A stretch of 64,000 bases of DNA, from contig NZ_JBHSBU010000001.1 in NCBI RefSeq assembly GCF_042650885.1, positions 744,001-808,000 of the forward strand, written 5' to 3'. The position numbers and the translations under genes are program-made. The notes under the pieces were generated by a model that did no database searches, had not been told where the DNA came from, and worked only from the letters and a program-made list of their open reading frames with translations. Below are positions 48,958 to 58,427 of the stretch, one piece after another (position 1 is the first letter of the stretch; every line of letters begins with the position of its first letter). Source of the stretch: Chitinimonas_A lacunae (GTDB lineage: Bacteria; Pseudomonadota; Gammaproteobacteria; Burkholderiales; Chitinimonadaceae).

Positions 48958-49947
48958 ATGAAATTCCCTCCGCTCGTCATCGCCGCCGCCCTGTTGGCTG
49001 CGCCCGCCTTTGCCGAGGAAGTAACCGTCTATAGCGCCCGGATCGAACAGCTGGTCAAGCCGCTGTTTGATGCCTTTACCAAAGAAACCGGCGTCCAGGT
49101 CCGTTTCGTCACCGACAAGGAAGGCCCGCTGATGGAGCGGATCAAGGCCGAAGGCCCGAATACGGCTGCCGACCTGTTGCTGACCGTCGATGCAGGCAAT
49201 CTGTGGCAAGCCCAGCAGATGGATCTGCTGCAAGCGGTCAAATCGCCGGTGCTCGAAGCCAATATCCCGGCCCATCTGCGCGAACCGCAGGGTTACTGGT
49301 ACGGCCTGTCGGTGCGGGCCCGCTCGATGTTCTACAACCCGCAACGGGTCAAGGCGGGTGAGCTGTCGAGCTACGAAGATCTGGCCGACCCGAAATGGAA
49401 AGGCCGCCTGTGCCTGCGCACCTCGAAGAAGGTGTACAACCAGTCGCTGGTCGCCACCATGATTGCGCGGCTGGGCGAGGCCAAGACCGAACAGATCGTG
49501 CGCGGCTGGGTCGCCAATCTGGCGACCGATCCGTTTGCCGACGACACCATGATGCTCAAGGCCATCGCGGCCGGACAGTGTGATGTCGGCATCGCCAACA
49601 CCTACTATTACGGCCGTCTGATCGAGAAGGAACCGAAGCTGCCGCTGATGGTGTTCTGGCCCAACCAGAAATCCTCGGGCACCCACGTCAATATCTCGGG
49701 CGCCGGCATCACCAAGCACGCCAAGAATCCAAAGGCCGCCCAGCGTCTGCTTGAGTGGATGTCGTCCGACAAGGCACAGAACCTGGTGGCCGACATCAAT
49801 ATGGAGTACCCGGCCAACCCCAAGGTCAAGCCTGACCGGGTGGTGGCCTCGTGGGGCGACTTCAAGCACGACTACATCAACGTGGCCAAGGCCGGCGAGT
49901 TGCAGACGGCGGCAGTCAAGCTGATGGATCGCGCCGGCTACCGTTAA
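48958..49947 (+). CDS. fbpA: Ferric iron-binding periplasmic protein
   Basis: A 329-aa solute-binding protein of the FbpA/AfuA/IdiA family. Signal peptide to 'APAFA', then 'EEVTVYSARIEQLVKPLFDAFTKETGVQVRFVTDKEGPLMERIKAEG'. The C-lobe tyrosine pair that binds Fe3+ appears in 'CDVGIANTYYYGRL', and 'SGAGITKHAKNPKAAQRLLEWMSSDKAQ' is typical of the family. It delivers Fe3+ to the permease below. Likely Fur-repressed. Confidence 0.93.
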   Translation: MKFPPLVIAAALLAAPAFAEEVTVYSARIEQLVKPLFDAFTKETGVQVRFVTDKEGPLMERIKAEGPNTAADLLLTVDAGNLWQAQQMDLLQAVKSPVLEANIPAHLREPQGYWYGLSVRARSMFYNPQRVKAGELSSYEDLADPKWKGRLCLRTSKKVYNQSLVATMIARLGEAKTEQIVRGWVANLATDPFADDTMMLKAIAAGQCDVGIANTYYYGRLIEKEPKLPLMVFWPNQKSSGTHVNISGAGITKHAKNPKAAQRLLEWMSSDKAQNLVADINMEYPANPKVKPDRVVASWGDFKHDYINVAKAGELQTAAVKLMDRAGYR

Positions 49948-49971
49948 GACGGCGTTTCCCGCGTTCTTTTG

Positions 49972-49995
49972 CCCCGCCTTGTCCGCAAGGCGGGG
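49972..49995 (+). terminator. Intercistronic hairpin between fbpA and fbpB
   Basis: Perfect ten-base arms CCCCGCCTTG/CAAGGCGGGG with loop TCCG, followed by TATTCGTTTTT. Partial termination here would make the binding protein in excess of the permease. Confidence 0.75.
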
Positions 49996-50014
49996 TATTC
50001 GTTTTTGAGGGCAG

Positions 50015-51655
50015 GTGAGATTGAAGTCCGTGCAACGCCATCCCGGCCTGGCCGGTCGACTCGAATCATTGGGCGCCTGGCTGATCGCCCTGTTGACCCT
50101 GGTCCCGCTGGGCGTGGTACTCGCCAGTCTGGCGCAGCCGCAGGCCGAGATCTGGGGCCATCTGGGCCGCTATGTGCTGCCCGATCTACTGATCAATACC
50201 GCCAGCATGCTGGTGGGGGTGGCGATCGGGACATTGCTGCTGGGCGTCTCCACCGCCTGGCTCACCTCGGTCTACGATTTCCCCGGCCGACGCCATTTCG
50301 CCTGGGCGCTGGCCTTGCCGCTGGCGATGCCAGCTTATGTGCTCGCCTTTGTGCAGATCGGCCTGTATGACTTCACCGGGCCGCTGCAAAGCCTGATCCG
50401 TGAACTGACCGGTGATTCGCGCTGGTTCCCGTCGATCCGCTCGCGCGGCGGCGTGATTCTGACGCTGACGCTGGCGCTCTACCCCTATGTCTATCTGCTG
50501 GCGCGCAATGCCTTTCTGACCCAGGGCCGCCGGGCGCTCGAAGCGGCGCAGTCGCTAGGTCTGTCGCGCCGAGGCGGCTTCTGGCGGGTGGCCTTGCCGA
50601 TGGCGCGGCCGTGGCTGGTGGCCGGGCTGTCCCTGACCTTGATGGAATGCCTGGCCGATTTCGGCACCGTCGCTACCTTCAACTACGACACCTTCACCAC
50701 GGCGATCTATAAGTCGTGGTTCTCGCTGTTCAATCTGACGGCTGCCTCGCAGCTGGCTTCATTGCTGGTCCTGGGCGTATTGGCCCTGGCGCTGGTCGAG
50801 CAGCGGATACGCGGCGATAAGCGCTACACCCAAAGTGGCCGTGCCGGCCGCCTGCCGCCCGAACCGCTGCGGGGCTGGCGCGGTTGGGCGGCGGCGCTGG
50901 CTTGTCTGGCGGTGTTGACGGTGGCGTTTCTGGGGCCGCTGGTCCAACTGCTGATCTGGGCCCACACCGCAGCGGCCACCGATCTCGACCAACGCTATAT
51001 CGGCTTTGTGTTGCGCTCGCTCGGTCTGTCGGCGCTCGCGGCGGGCAGCATCGCCTTGCTGGCGCTGCTGCTGGCTTATGCGGTGCGACGCCGGACCGAC
51101 TGGTCGGCGCGATTGGCCGCACGACTGGCGACATTGGGCTATGCGGTGCCGGGGACGGTGCTGGCGGTTGGTGTGTTCATCCCGATCGCCTGGCTCGACA
51201 ACCGCCTGATCGAAGCCGCGACAGCGCTTGGCTGGACGGCGCCATCGGCCTTGATCAAAGGCACGCTCTTGGCGATGTTGCTGGCCTATGCCGCCCGGTT
51301 CATGGCGGTGGCGGCTGAACCGGTGCAGGCGGCCATGCAGCGCATCACCCCCAGTCAGGAAGACGCCGCTGCCTCGTTCGGACTTGGGCGGACGGCCGTG
51401 TTATGGCGGCTCCATCTGCCGCTGCTGAGGGGCGGCCTGTTCACGGCGCTGTTGATGACCTTTGTCGATGTGATGAAGGAAATGCCCATTACCCTGATGA
51501 CCCGGCCTTTTGGCTGGGACACGCTGGCAGTCCGGGTCTACGAGATGACCTCGGAAGGCAATTGGGAACTGGCCGCCTTGCCGGCCGTGGCCATTGTGGC
51601 GGCCGGTCTGGTGCCGGTCGTGCTGTTGGCGCTGGAAACGGAGAAGAACTCGTGA
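50015..51655 (+). CDS. fbpB: Ferric iron ABC transporter permease
   Basis: A 546-aa double permease with about 12 helices and two ABC-coupling EAA loops: 'RALEAAQSLGLSRRGGFWRVALPMARPW' and 'SQEDAAASFGLGRTAVLWRLHLPLLRGG'. This two-domain fusion is characteristic of FbpB/AfuB permeases. It begins with GTG at 50015; a TTG two codons later is also possible. Confidence 0.93.
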   Translation: MRLKSVQRHPGLAGRLESLGAWLIALLTLVPLGVVLASLAQPQAEIWGHLGRYVLPDLLINTASMLVGVAIGTLLLGVSTAWLTSVYDFPGRRHFAWALALPLAMPAYVLAFVQIGLYDFTGPLQSLIRELTGDSRWFPSIRSRGGVILTLTLALYPYVYLLARNAFLTQGRRALEAAQSLGLSRRGGFWRVALPMARPWLVAGLSLTLMECLADFGTVATFNYDTFTTAIYKSWFSLFNLTAASQLASLLVLGVLALALVEQRIRGDKRYTQSGRAGRLPPEPLRGWRGWAAALACLAVLTVAFLGPLVQLLIWAHTAAATDLDQRYIGFVLRSLGLSALAAGSIALLALLLAYAVRRRTDWSARLAARLATLGYAVPGTVLAVGVFIPIAWLDNRLIEAATALGWTAPSALIKGTLLAMLLAYAARFMAVAAEPVQAAMQRITPSQEDAAASFGLGRTAVLWRLHLPLLRGGLFTALLMTFVDVMKEMPITLMTRPFGWDTLAVRVYEMTSEGNWELAALPAVAIVAAGLVPVVLLALETEKNS

Positions 51656-52698
51656 ACGGCAAACCTCTGTTGACGCTCGATTCGGTGCAGGTGCGCTATC
51701 GCGAGCGGGTGGTTCTGGACGGCCTGTCGTTGACGCTGGCCGCTGGTGAAATCGGCTGTCTGTTGGGCCCATCGGGCTGCGGCAAGACCACGGCCTTGCG
51801 GGCGATTGCCGGCTTTGAGCCGATCACCGGTGGCAGCATCCACCTCAATGGCGACACGGTGGCCGGAGAAACCGGTCATTGGCCGCCGCAGCGACGTGGC
51901 ATCGGCATGGTGTTTCAGGACTATGCGCTGTTTCCGCATCTCGACGTCGCCGGCAACGTCGGCTTCGGACTCGATCGGCTGTCAAAGCCCGAGCGCAAGC
52001 GCCGGGTCGAGGAACTGCTGGCCGTGGTTGGCCTGGCTGACCTGTCTCATGCCTATCCGCATGCGCTGTCAGGCGGTCAGCAACAGCGGGTGGCCCTGGC
52101 CCGCGCTCTGGCCCCGGCGCCCCGGCTGCTGCTGCTCGATGAGCCGTTTTCCAATCTCGATGTGGAATTGCGCGAAAAGCTGTCGTTCGAGGTGCGCGAG
52201 ATTCTCAAGGTACGCGGCATCACTGCCTTGCTGGTGACCCATGACCAGCACGAAGCCTTTGCACTGGCCGACCGGATCGGCGTCATGCACCAAGGCCGCC
52301 TGTGTCAGTGGGACAGCGCCTATCGGCTCTATCACGAACCGGCCAACCGCTTTGTGGCCGATTTTGTGGGCGAGGGCACATTTCTGCCCGGGACGGTGGT
52401 CGAAGCGGGCCAGATCGAGTTCGAGCTGGGACGGCGTACCTGCCCCGTATCGTGCTGCGGCATCGGTGGCCAGGTCGCAGTGCTGTTGCGGCCCGATGAT
52501 ATTCAACATGACGATGCCAGTCCGATGCGGGCGCAGGTGGTCAAGAAGGCATTCCGGGGTGCCGAGTTTCTCTACACGCTGGCGCTGCCATCAGGTCATA
52601 AAGTGCTGAGCCTCGTGCCCAGCCATCATGACCATGCGATTGGCGAGATGATCGGTATCCGTCTGGAAATCGATCATGTGATTGCGTTCTGTGAGTAA
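51652..52698 (+). CDS. fbpC: Ferric iron ABC transporter ATP-binding protein
   Basis: A 348-aa ATPase: Walker A GPSGCGKTT (~39-47), Q-loop 'VFQDYALFPHL', signature 'LSGGQQQRVALARAL', Walker B 'LLLLDEPFSNLD' and H-loop 'LLVTHDQHEAF'. A C-terminal regulatory domain follows ('GTFLPGTVVEAGQIEFELG', 'VAVLLRPDDIQ'). The GTG start overlaps the fbpB stop (GTGA), so translation is coupled. Confidence 0.94.
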   Translation: MNGKPLLTLDSVQVRYRERVVLDGLSLTLAAGEIGCLLGPSGCGKTTALRAIAGFEPITGGSIHLNGDTVAGETGHWPPQRRGIGMVFQDYALFPHLDVAGNVGFGLDRLSKPERKRRVEELLAVVGLADLSHAYPHALSGGQQQRVALARALAPAPRLLLLDEPFSNLDVELREKLSFEVREILKVRGITALLVTHDQHEAFALADRIGVMHQGRLCQWDSAYRLYHEPANRFVADFVGEGTFLPGTVVEAGQIEFELGRRTCPVSCCGIGGQVAVLLRPDDIQHDDASPMRAQVVKKAFRGAEFLYTLALPSGHKVLSLVPSHHDHAIGEMIGIRLEIDHVIAFCE

Positions 52699-53137
52699 GC
52701 GCGGCGCACGAGAGTCGTAGTAGGGGTGGAGACAGAGAGTGCTTGCCTCTCGATCTCATCGACTTACCAATCCCCACTCCTCTCATCGAGCCAACTGGAT
52801 CAAGCACTGCAAGTACGGTCGTCGCTGATCAGTTCAGTACAATACTTGCCACGCCACAGAGAATAGGTGAGTCGTTCCAGCCGCCACCGAATAGATAAAG
52901 GCATCAAGATGATCAAGCAGGTCAACAAGCCCAGCCAAATCTCGCGGCTCGTATTACGAGGCTATAAGTGGCGAATTCAAATTTGAAGCATGCCCAACTA
53001 TCAGAAAACTGTCCATGGGCCACTGATCGCTTGCGATATCGGATTGGATGCCATCCGTCGAGCCTGTCCGCATTTCAATGGATGGCTACAAGCCATGGAA
53101 GCGCTCGCCAGATAGACGCCCCTATTCTCCGGGCAGC
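52699..53137. other. Intergenic region, nothing recognised
   Basis: No convincing frame with a ribosome site, no terminator with a T-run and no repeat recognised between fbpC and the convergent YnfA-like gene. Confidence 0.5.
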
Positions 53138-53512
53138 TCACCCTCCCTCACGCCACCCCAGCACCATAATCGCCATCCCCAACAACGCCACGCCGGCGCC
53201 GAGCCAGTCGAGCGGGGAGGGTTTGATCCCGTCCACCACCCTGAGCCATACCAGCGCGCTGGCGACATAGACGCCACCGTAGGCAGCATAGACCCGGCCG
53301 CTTGGGGCCGGATGCAGGCTCAGCAGCCAGACAAAGAGCGTCAGACCGGCGGCCGCCGGCACCAGCAGCCAGGCGGAGCCGCCTTTGCGCAACCATAGAT
53401 AGGGCAGGAAGCAGCCGACGATCTCGGCCAGGGCGGTGGCGCAGAACAGGCCGGTGGTCTTGCCGAGCGTCAGCCAGGTTTCGGGAGAGGCGGGAAGTTT
53501 GAGCACGATCAA
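53138..53512 (-). CDS. ynfA: YnfA/UPF0060 family membrane protein
   Basis: A 124-aa protein with four transmembrane helices. 'KTTGLFCATALAEIVGCFLPYLWLRKGGSAWLLVPAAAGLTLFVWLLSLHP', 'AAYGGVYVASALVWLRVVDGIKPSPLDWLGAGVALLGMAIMVLGWR' is the full UPF0060 signature. The frame begins with TTG at 53512 and is ~15 residues longer than most members (~108 aa), so the true start may be further in. Related to small multidrug-type transporters; function not established. Confidence 0.88.
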   Translation of the reverse strand: MIVLKLPASPETWLTLGKTTGLFCATALAEIVGCFLPYLWLRKGGSAWLLVPAAAGLTLFVWLLSLHPAPSGRVYAAYGGVYVASALVWLRVVDGIKPSPLDWLGAGVALLGMAIMVLGWREGG

Positions 53513-53778
53513 GACCAGTCAGGAAAAGAAATGCCGCCCGTCGTATCCGATCAGGCGGCGTCTTGCCTGGCGCATTGCCAGGCAATCCGGAGTCGGCGTG
53601 TCCGGGCCGCAAGGCCCAGGCTCGCGGCACTCAACGAGTGGCTAAGGCATTGCCATTTAAATCCAAGTCGCCGCTAAGCCTGGTGGAGCGCTGTGCGCTG
53701 GTGCTTTGAGGTCTGGACACGCTGACTCCACGTGGGCTGGATATGCTCCAGTAGCGACTCCGCTTCGAACGGAACGCG

Positions 53779-54156
53779 TCAACCCTTGGGTTTGGCCGAA
53801 ATGGGCAGCGGGGCCTTGAATTCTGCCTTGCACGATTCCCCGCCCTTGGGCAGCGGCGTCCGGTAGCCGGTCTCGCTGCGCAGCGATTGCAGAACCGCGG
53901 CGGTCAGATGCTTCTCGACCTCATAGACGCTGCCATTCAGCATCACCTTGAGCAGCAGCAGATTGGTGGTCTGGCCGTTGGTATACGGTGCCGTCACCTG
54001 GGCCATGACCCCGCCTGCGTCGCTTGGCAGGATTTTGCAGTCGAGCTGCATATAGCGGACTTCGCCATCGGCAGGATTGCGGCCGGCCAGTGCCGGGGTG
54101 GTCAGCAGGGTGGCGCTCAGCAGGGCCAGCAGGGCGGGACGGACAGCATGCTTCAT
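53779..54156 (-). CDS. Periplasmic protein, unknown
   Basis: A 125-aa protein with a signal peptide (to 'TTPALA') and a small mature domain with two cysteines ('LDCKILPSDAG', 'GGESCKAEF'). AGGAG precedes the ATG. It follows the 96-aa gene by nine bases and is thus second in an operon preceded by the SARP-like operator at 54545. No family recognised. Confidence 0.65.
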   Translation of the reverse strand: MKHAVRPALLALLSATLLTTPALAGRNPADGEVRYMQLDCKILPSDAGGVMAQVTAPYTNGQTTNLLLLKVMLNGSVYEVEKHLTAAVLQSLRSETGYRTPLPKGGESCKAEFKAPLPISAKPKG

Positions 54157-54165
54157 TACGTTCTC

Positions 54166-54456
54166 CTAGGTATGGATGCAAAGGGACCCGACCGGATCGT
54201 CATCGAGCAGCACATAGACCGTTGTCGGTTGGGCCAGCAGCGTCAGCAGGGGCAGCAGGCTGGTCTGCGGCAGGAAACCGACGCCATGGTCCAGGGCGGC
54301 TGATACCTGGGCGGCCGGCAGACGGCGGTCGGGGTCGAGAAAGCCGAGTTCGGCCACTTCCCGCTCACCGTCGCTCCACAGCTTGAGCCGCACCATGCCG
54401 CCACCGGCTTCGAACCAGACGCTATGACGGCGTATCGGGTAATGTCGAGAGGCCAT
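54166..54456 (-). CDS. Conserved-looking 96-aa protein, unknown
   Basis: A 96-aa protein without signal peptide ('RRHSVWFEAGGGMVRLKLWSDGEREVAELGFLDPDRRLPAAQVSAALDHGVGFLPQTSLLPLLTLLAQPTTVYVLLDDD'), predicted mixed alpha/beta. The ribosome site is weak. A -10-like TATTCT and a SARP-like direct repeat lie upstream inside the end of the BTAD regulator gene. Confidence 0.55.
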   Translation of the reverse strand: MASRHYPIRRHSVWFEAGGGMVRLKLWSDGEREVAELGFLDPDRRLPAAQVSAALDHGVGFLPQTSLLPLLTLLAQPTTVYVLLDDDPVGSLCIHT

Positions 54457-54528
54457 GACGGAATCACTTTTCGGGCAAGGACACAGTCCGCGCCGGCCGG
54501 TCGGTCGTCTGCGCTGCGTCTGATCGGC

Positions 54529-54563
54529 AGAATAAGCGCCGTGGTCCTACTGATTTCCTACCG
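54529..54563 (-). promoter_or_regulatory. SARP/BTAD-type operator and -10 of the 96-aa/125-aa operon
   Basis: On the minus strand the heptamers GGTAGGA and AGTAGGA are separated by AATC (11-bp period); ten bases later comes TATTCT. The same layout with TACAGT stands before the M23-like gene (60113-60147); the 21-bp repeat region differs at one base. Seven-base repeats with four-base spacers are the known SARP binding pattern. Confidence 0.6.
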
Positions 54564-56652
54564 CAGCCGAAATTTCCCGCGCCAGCCGTTCCGTCTCGGC
54601 AGACGGGCGGATCCCCAGCAGGATCGACAACATATCGCGACAACGCCGATAGGTCCGCAACGCCTCGGCCTGCCGCCCGAGCCGCAGATAGACGCCCATC
54701 AGCCGCCGATACAGCGATTCGGCCAGCGGATCGGCATCGGTCGCCCGCTCATACAGCCGCACCGTTTCCTCGGCCAGACCCAACACTTCCAACCGTGCGC
54801 CCAGCCGGTCCACCGTGCCGACAAAGCGTTTGCGCAGCCGCTCACGGGCTTCGAGCGCCCAGGGGGCTTCCTCGTGTTCCAGAAACGGCGCCCGGTAAAG
54901 CGCAAGCAGGCGGGTGGCCTGGGTGTTGAGCCTTGGGGCGTCGGCCTCTTCGGAGCGGTCGATGGTTTCTGCCAGCGACAGGAAAGCATGGACGTCGCTC
55001 CATACCGAGTCGTCCTGCAAGCCCAGCTTGCCGCCATCGAGATTGACCACCGGAGCGTCATCGAGCAGGCGACGCAACCGCAGCAATGCCGCATCGAACG
55101 ATTTACGCCGCGCCTCGCCTTCGGCTTCGGGCCACAGGCATTCCATCACCCGGGCCACGCCCAGCGGTCGGCCGCCGTTGGCCAGCAGCAGCTTCAGCAG
55201 TTCCAGCGGTTTGTTCTGTGCTTTGGCGCCAAAGGTCAGCGGCTCGCCGCGCAGCTGCAGCGAAAAGCTGCCGAAGGCGTGCAGATGGGCCTGACAGGGC
55301 CATTGCTCCAGCGTCGGGTCAGGGTTACGCAACTGCCGATAGCGGATCAGCCGCCGCACATAAGTGGGCTCCAGATCGAGCGCCAAGGCCCGCGCACAGC
55401 GCTCGGCCACCACATTGGGCAGCCACCAGGCCGAAGTGGTCAGATATTGCTCGTGGGCACCAAGCTTCAGTGCCGTGGCGAGCCGCGCATCGGCTTCGTC
55501 TTCGTATCCCATCCGCGCCAGACAGGCACTGCCGAGCAAGGCACAGGAAAAGCGCAGCAAACCCGCATCGATTCGCTCACCGATGGCCCCGGCGGCCTCG
55601 AACTGTTGCAGCGCCGGTTCAGCCTCGCCGCGTGCCAGCAGCACCAGGGCCAGACTGACGTGATGGACGGCCGTTCGGTAAGCACCGCCGATCTCGCCCG
55701 AGTTGATCAGGGTGGTGCGGGCGTATTCGAGCGCAGTCTTGAGTTCGCCGCGCAACAGGGTCAAACCGGTGCGCAGATTCCAATAATGGGTCTGATCCCC
55801 CGGCGTTGCCGTTTCGACAAACGGACGCATCGCTTCGAGATAGTGTTCGGCCCGGTCGGCATCGTGGGCGGACAGGGCAATCGAGACACCCTTGGAATTG
55901 AGGGCATAGGCCTGATGCGGCGCCGCCGCTTCCCGGCATAGCGGCAAGCCGGCTTCGACCGCCGCCAGGCCGCGTTCATGGTCGGCCACGAAGCGGCAAT
56001 AGGTGGCGACGCTTTGATACCAGTGAATCGCCTCGATCGGCTTCAAACCGCCGTCGGCGACACTGCTGTTGACCGCATCGATAATCGCCCCGCTTTTGCC
56101 GAAATTGCCGCGCCAGATGTAATGCTGGAGCAGAAAATTGGCCAGACGCAGCCGCTGCAAACCGCGCGGCAGCTTACGCAGCAGGATTTCCCCGCGCTCG
56201 GCCCAGCGGGTCAGCAGCGGATGCGACTGATCGCGCAGCAGCACGGCAATGCCGCAGGCCATGACCTGGACCTCGACTTCAGGCGACAACCACCCTTCAT
56301 CGGTCGGTAGGCACTTCAGCAAGGTGGCAATCCAGTCGTCCAGCGGCGCCAGGCTTTCTTCGTCGTCGTGGAAGGTCTCGATGACGGCTGCACAGCCCAG
56401 CAGCTTGCCAAGCGGGTCGCCCTGCGCGCAGAAGGTCTGATAGGCCGCTTCCAACAGTCGGCGCGCCTCGTCGGGCGGCTGCTGGACGGCCAGCAGCGAC
56501 TGCCAATAAGTTGACCAGGGCAACAGGCGGGCACGTTCGGTGTCCGTCACCGACGGCACGGCCAGCGTGCGCCAGCGTTCGGGTTGCGCCAGTAGGGCGG
56601 GAGTCTGGTCGCGGAGCCGGCGCTCCTCGCAAAGATCGTCGGGTGGGTTCAT
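54547..56652 (-). CDS. BTAD/SARP-type transcriptional regulator with TPR-like repeats
   Basis: A 701-aa regulator with an unusual order. Residues 1-~440 are helical TPR-like repeats ('AAGAIGERIDAGLLRFSCALLGSACLARMGYEDEADARLATALKLG'). Residues ~450-535 are an OmpR-like winged helix ('HAFGSFSLQLRGEPLTFGAKAQNKPLELLKLLLANGGRPLGVARVMECLWPEAEGEARRKSFDAALLRLRRLL'). Residues ~550-695 are the bacterial transcriptional activator domain ('YRAPFLEHEEAPWALEARERLRKRF', 'YERATDADPLAESLYRRLMGVYLRLGRQAEALRTYRRCRDML'). In classical SARPs the DNA-binding domain is N-terminal; the C-terminal position here is like large proteobacterial versions. Likely targets are the flanking genes carrying the shared operator. 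Confidence 0.9.
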   Translation of the reverse strand: MNPPDDLCEERRLRDQTPALLAQPERWRTLAVPSVTDTERARLLPWSTYWQSLLAVQQPPDEARRLLEAAYQTFCAQGDPLGKLLGCAAVIETFHDDEESLAPLDDWIATLLKCLPTDEGWLSPEVEVQVMACGIAVLLRDQSHPLLTRWAERGEILLRKLPRGLQRLRLANFLLQHYIWRGNFGKSGAIIDAVNSSVADGGLKPIEAIHWYQSVATYCRFVADHERGLAAVEAGLPLCREAAAPHQAYALNSKGVSIALSAHDADRAEHYLEAMRPFVETATPGDQTHYWNLRTGLTLLRGELKTALEYARTTLINSGEIGGAYRTAVHHVSLALVLLARGEAEPALQQFEAAGAIGERIDAGLLRFSCALLGSACLARMGYEDEADARLATALKLGAHEQYLTTSAWWLPNVVAERCARALALDLEPTYVRRLIRYRQLRNPDPTLEQWPCQAHLHAFGSFSLQLRGEPLTFGAKAQNKPLELLKLLLANGGRPLGVARVMECLWPEAEGEARRKSFDAALLRLRRLLDDAPVVNLDGGKLGLQDDSVWSDVHAFLSLAETIDRSEEADAPRLNTQATRLLALYRAPFLEHEEAPWALEARERLRKRFVGTVDRLGARLEVLGLAEETVRLYERATDADPLAESLYRRLMGVYLRLGRQAEALRTYRRCRDMLSILLGIRPSAETERLAREISAAVGNQ

Positions 56653-56947
56653 GGGGCGCCAGTCTGGAAGAGCGATGTTCCCTACGTCAACGGCAGGAAG
56701 CCAGCCTTATATCGCTTTCCATATGATTTTCCGTTCGATAGACGGCGCTGGCGTGTGTTTGGGAATAAAAAGTGAGACAGACAGGGCTAGGCTCACACCA
56801 CGGAAGAGATCATTGCTTGAGCCATAAGCTCGATTCCAGAACCGGCCGACCATTGGCCGGCAGTTTCCCGTAGCATCGCGCAGTCCACTTTGCCCCGCGT
56901 ATTTCGATTATCTTGGCTCAATACAGCACCACATCAAGATACCGACC

Positions 56948-58153
56948 ATGACTGAGACCACTCAGCCTGACCGCAGCCCTTGGGCTGTCTTTTTGATCTT
57001 TCTCCGACTCGGTCTGACTTCCTTCGGTGGCCCGGTTGCCCATCTGGGCTACTTCCGTGCTGAATTCGTCACGCGGCGGCAGTGGTTGACCGAGCGCAGC
57101 TATGCCGATCTGGTCGCCTTGTGCCAATTTCTGCCAGGGCCTGCCAGCAGCCAGGTCGGGATCGCGCTCGGGCTGTCCCGCTCCGGCTATCTCGGGGCGG
57201 TGGCCGCCTGGGCGGGCTTCACGCTGCCGTCCGCGCTTCTGTTGATCCTGTTTGCACTGGGCATCGCCAACTACGGACAAGCGATGCCGTCTGGCATGCT
57301 GCACGGCTTGAAGATCGTGGCCGTAGCGGTGGTGGCACAAGCGGTATGGGGAATGGCGCGCCAGCTCTGTCCCGATGCCCCACGTATCACCATCATGGTG
57401 GCGGCGGCCTGCCTGGTACTTCTGGTGCCCTCGATTTGGGGGCAGGTAGGGGTCATCGTCATGGCTGCGGTGATTGGCCTGTTGAGATTCAAGCCGCCGC
57501 CCGAGGCCAGGCACGACCCCTTGCCGATCGCCATCGGCCGTCGGGTTGGCCTGGTCTGGCTGCTGCTGTTCCTTGCACTGCTGATGGGCTTGCCGTTGTT
57601 GACGGTCTGGTTCCCGCATCAGGCGCTGTCGATGGTGGATGCCTTCTACCGGGCCGGGTCACTGGTCTTTGGGGGCGGTCATGTCGTGTTGCCGCTATTG
57701 CAGGCCGAAGTCGTGCCTTCGGGTTGGGTCGGCAATGACACCTTTCTCGCAGGCTACGGCGCTGCACAGGCCGTCCCTGGTCCTCTATTCACCTTTGCAG
57801 CCTTTCTTGGCGCCTCGATGAACCAGACACCCTCCGGCTGGCTGGGTGGCTCGATCTGTCTGCTGGCGATCTTTGTTCCATCGTTTCTGCTGGTGATGGG
57901 AGCCTTGCCGTTCTGGGAGCACTTGCGTCGCCACACCCACACACAGGCGGCGTTGTCGGGCATCAATGCGGCTGTGGTGGGCCTGTTGCTGGCTGCACTG
58001 TATCAACCGGTCTGGATCAGTGCGATCCATGCACCGCGGGACTTTGGCTTGGCCCTCGTGGCACTGGTGGCCCTGATGTTCTGGAAACTGCCGCCATGGC
58101 TGGTGGTGGTGTGCAGTGGTGTCGTGGGCTGGTTGTCAGCCACGGTTTTCTGA
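56948..58153 (+). CDS. chrA: Chromate transporter, long-chain ChrA type
   Basis: A 401-aa membrane protein with two homologous CHR halves. The first is 'RLGLTSFGGPVAHLGYFRAEFVTRRQWLTERSYADLVALCQFLPGPASSQVGIALG'; the second is 'AFYRAGSLVFGGGHVVLPLLQAEVV' with 'FLAGYGAAQAVPGPLFTFAAFLGA'. The family exports chromate by antiport, although many members are not tied to resistance. No regulator gene of the chrB/chrF type is next to it. Confidence 0.92.
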   Translation: MTETTQPDRSPWAVFLIFLRLGLTSFGGPVAHLGYFRAEFVTRRQWLTERSYADLVALCQFLPGPASSQVGIALGLSRSGYLGAVAAWAGFTLPSALLLILFALGIANYGQAMPSGMLHGLKIVAVAVVAQAVWGMARQLCPDAPRITIMVAAACLVLLVPSIWGQVGVIVMAAVIGLLRFKPPPEARHDPLPIAIGRRVGLVWLLLFLALLMGLPLLTVWFPHQALSMVDAFYRAGSLVFGGGHVVLPLLQAEVVPSGWVGNDTFLAGYGAAQAVPGPLFTFAAFLGASMNQTPSGWLGGSICLLAIFVPSFLLVMGALPFWEHLRRHTHTQAALSGINAAVVGLLLAALYQPVWISAIHAPRDFGLALVALVALMFWKLPPWLVVVCSGVVGWLSATVF

Positions 58154-58235
58154 GATTTCCACTAAAGCTTTTTACGGCAGGTCGATCCGCTTGCATGCCT
58201 CGTGCTGTTGGATCGGTCCGTGGCCGGAATGAACA

Positions 58236-58263
58236 ATAGGGCTTCCCATAACGGAAGCCCTAT
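58236..58263 (+). terminator. Hairpin terminator candidate after chrA
   Basis: Eleven-base arms ATAGGGCTTCC/GGAAGCCCTAT with loop CATAAC; a pyrimidine-rich stretch rather than a pure T-run follows. Confidence 0.65.
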
Positions 58264-58427
58264 CTCTCTAAATATCCTGCTTTTGTATCGATAGATTTTT
58301 AGTGGAAATCACGGAGAAGCACGTATTTGCTTTTACATCTGGACACTACTGCTTGCATTTGGCCTCCTATGTCTCCTGAACCACTGATTCTGTCCATTGA
58401 TAGTTCCAGAGGATAGTTAGTCCTGCC

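Noticed and set aside
52968..53270. 100-codon frame between fbpC and the YnfA-like gene
   Set aside because: It overlaps the YnfA-like gene on the other strand, and has no RBS or domain.
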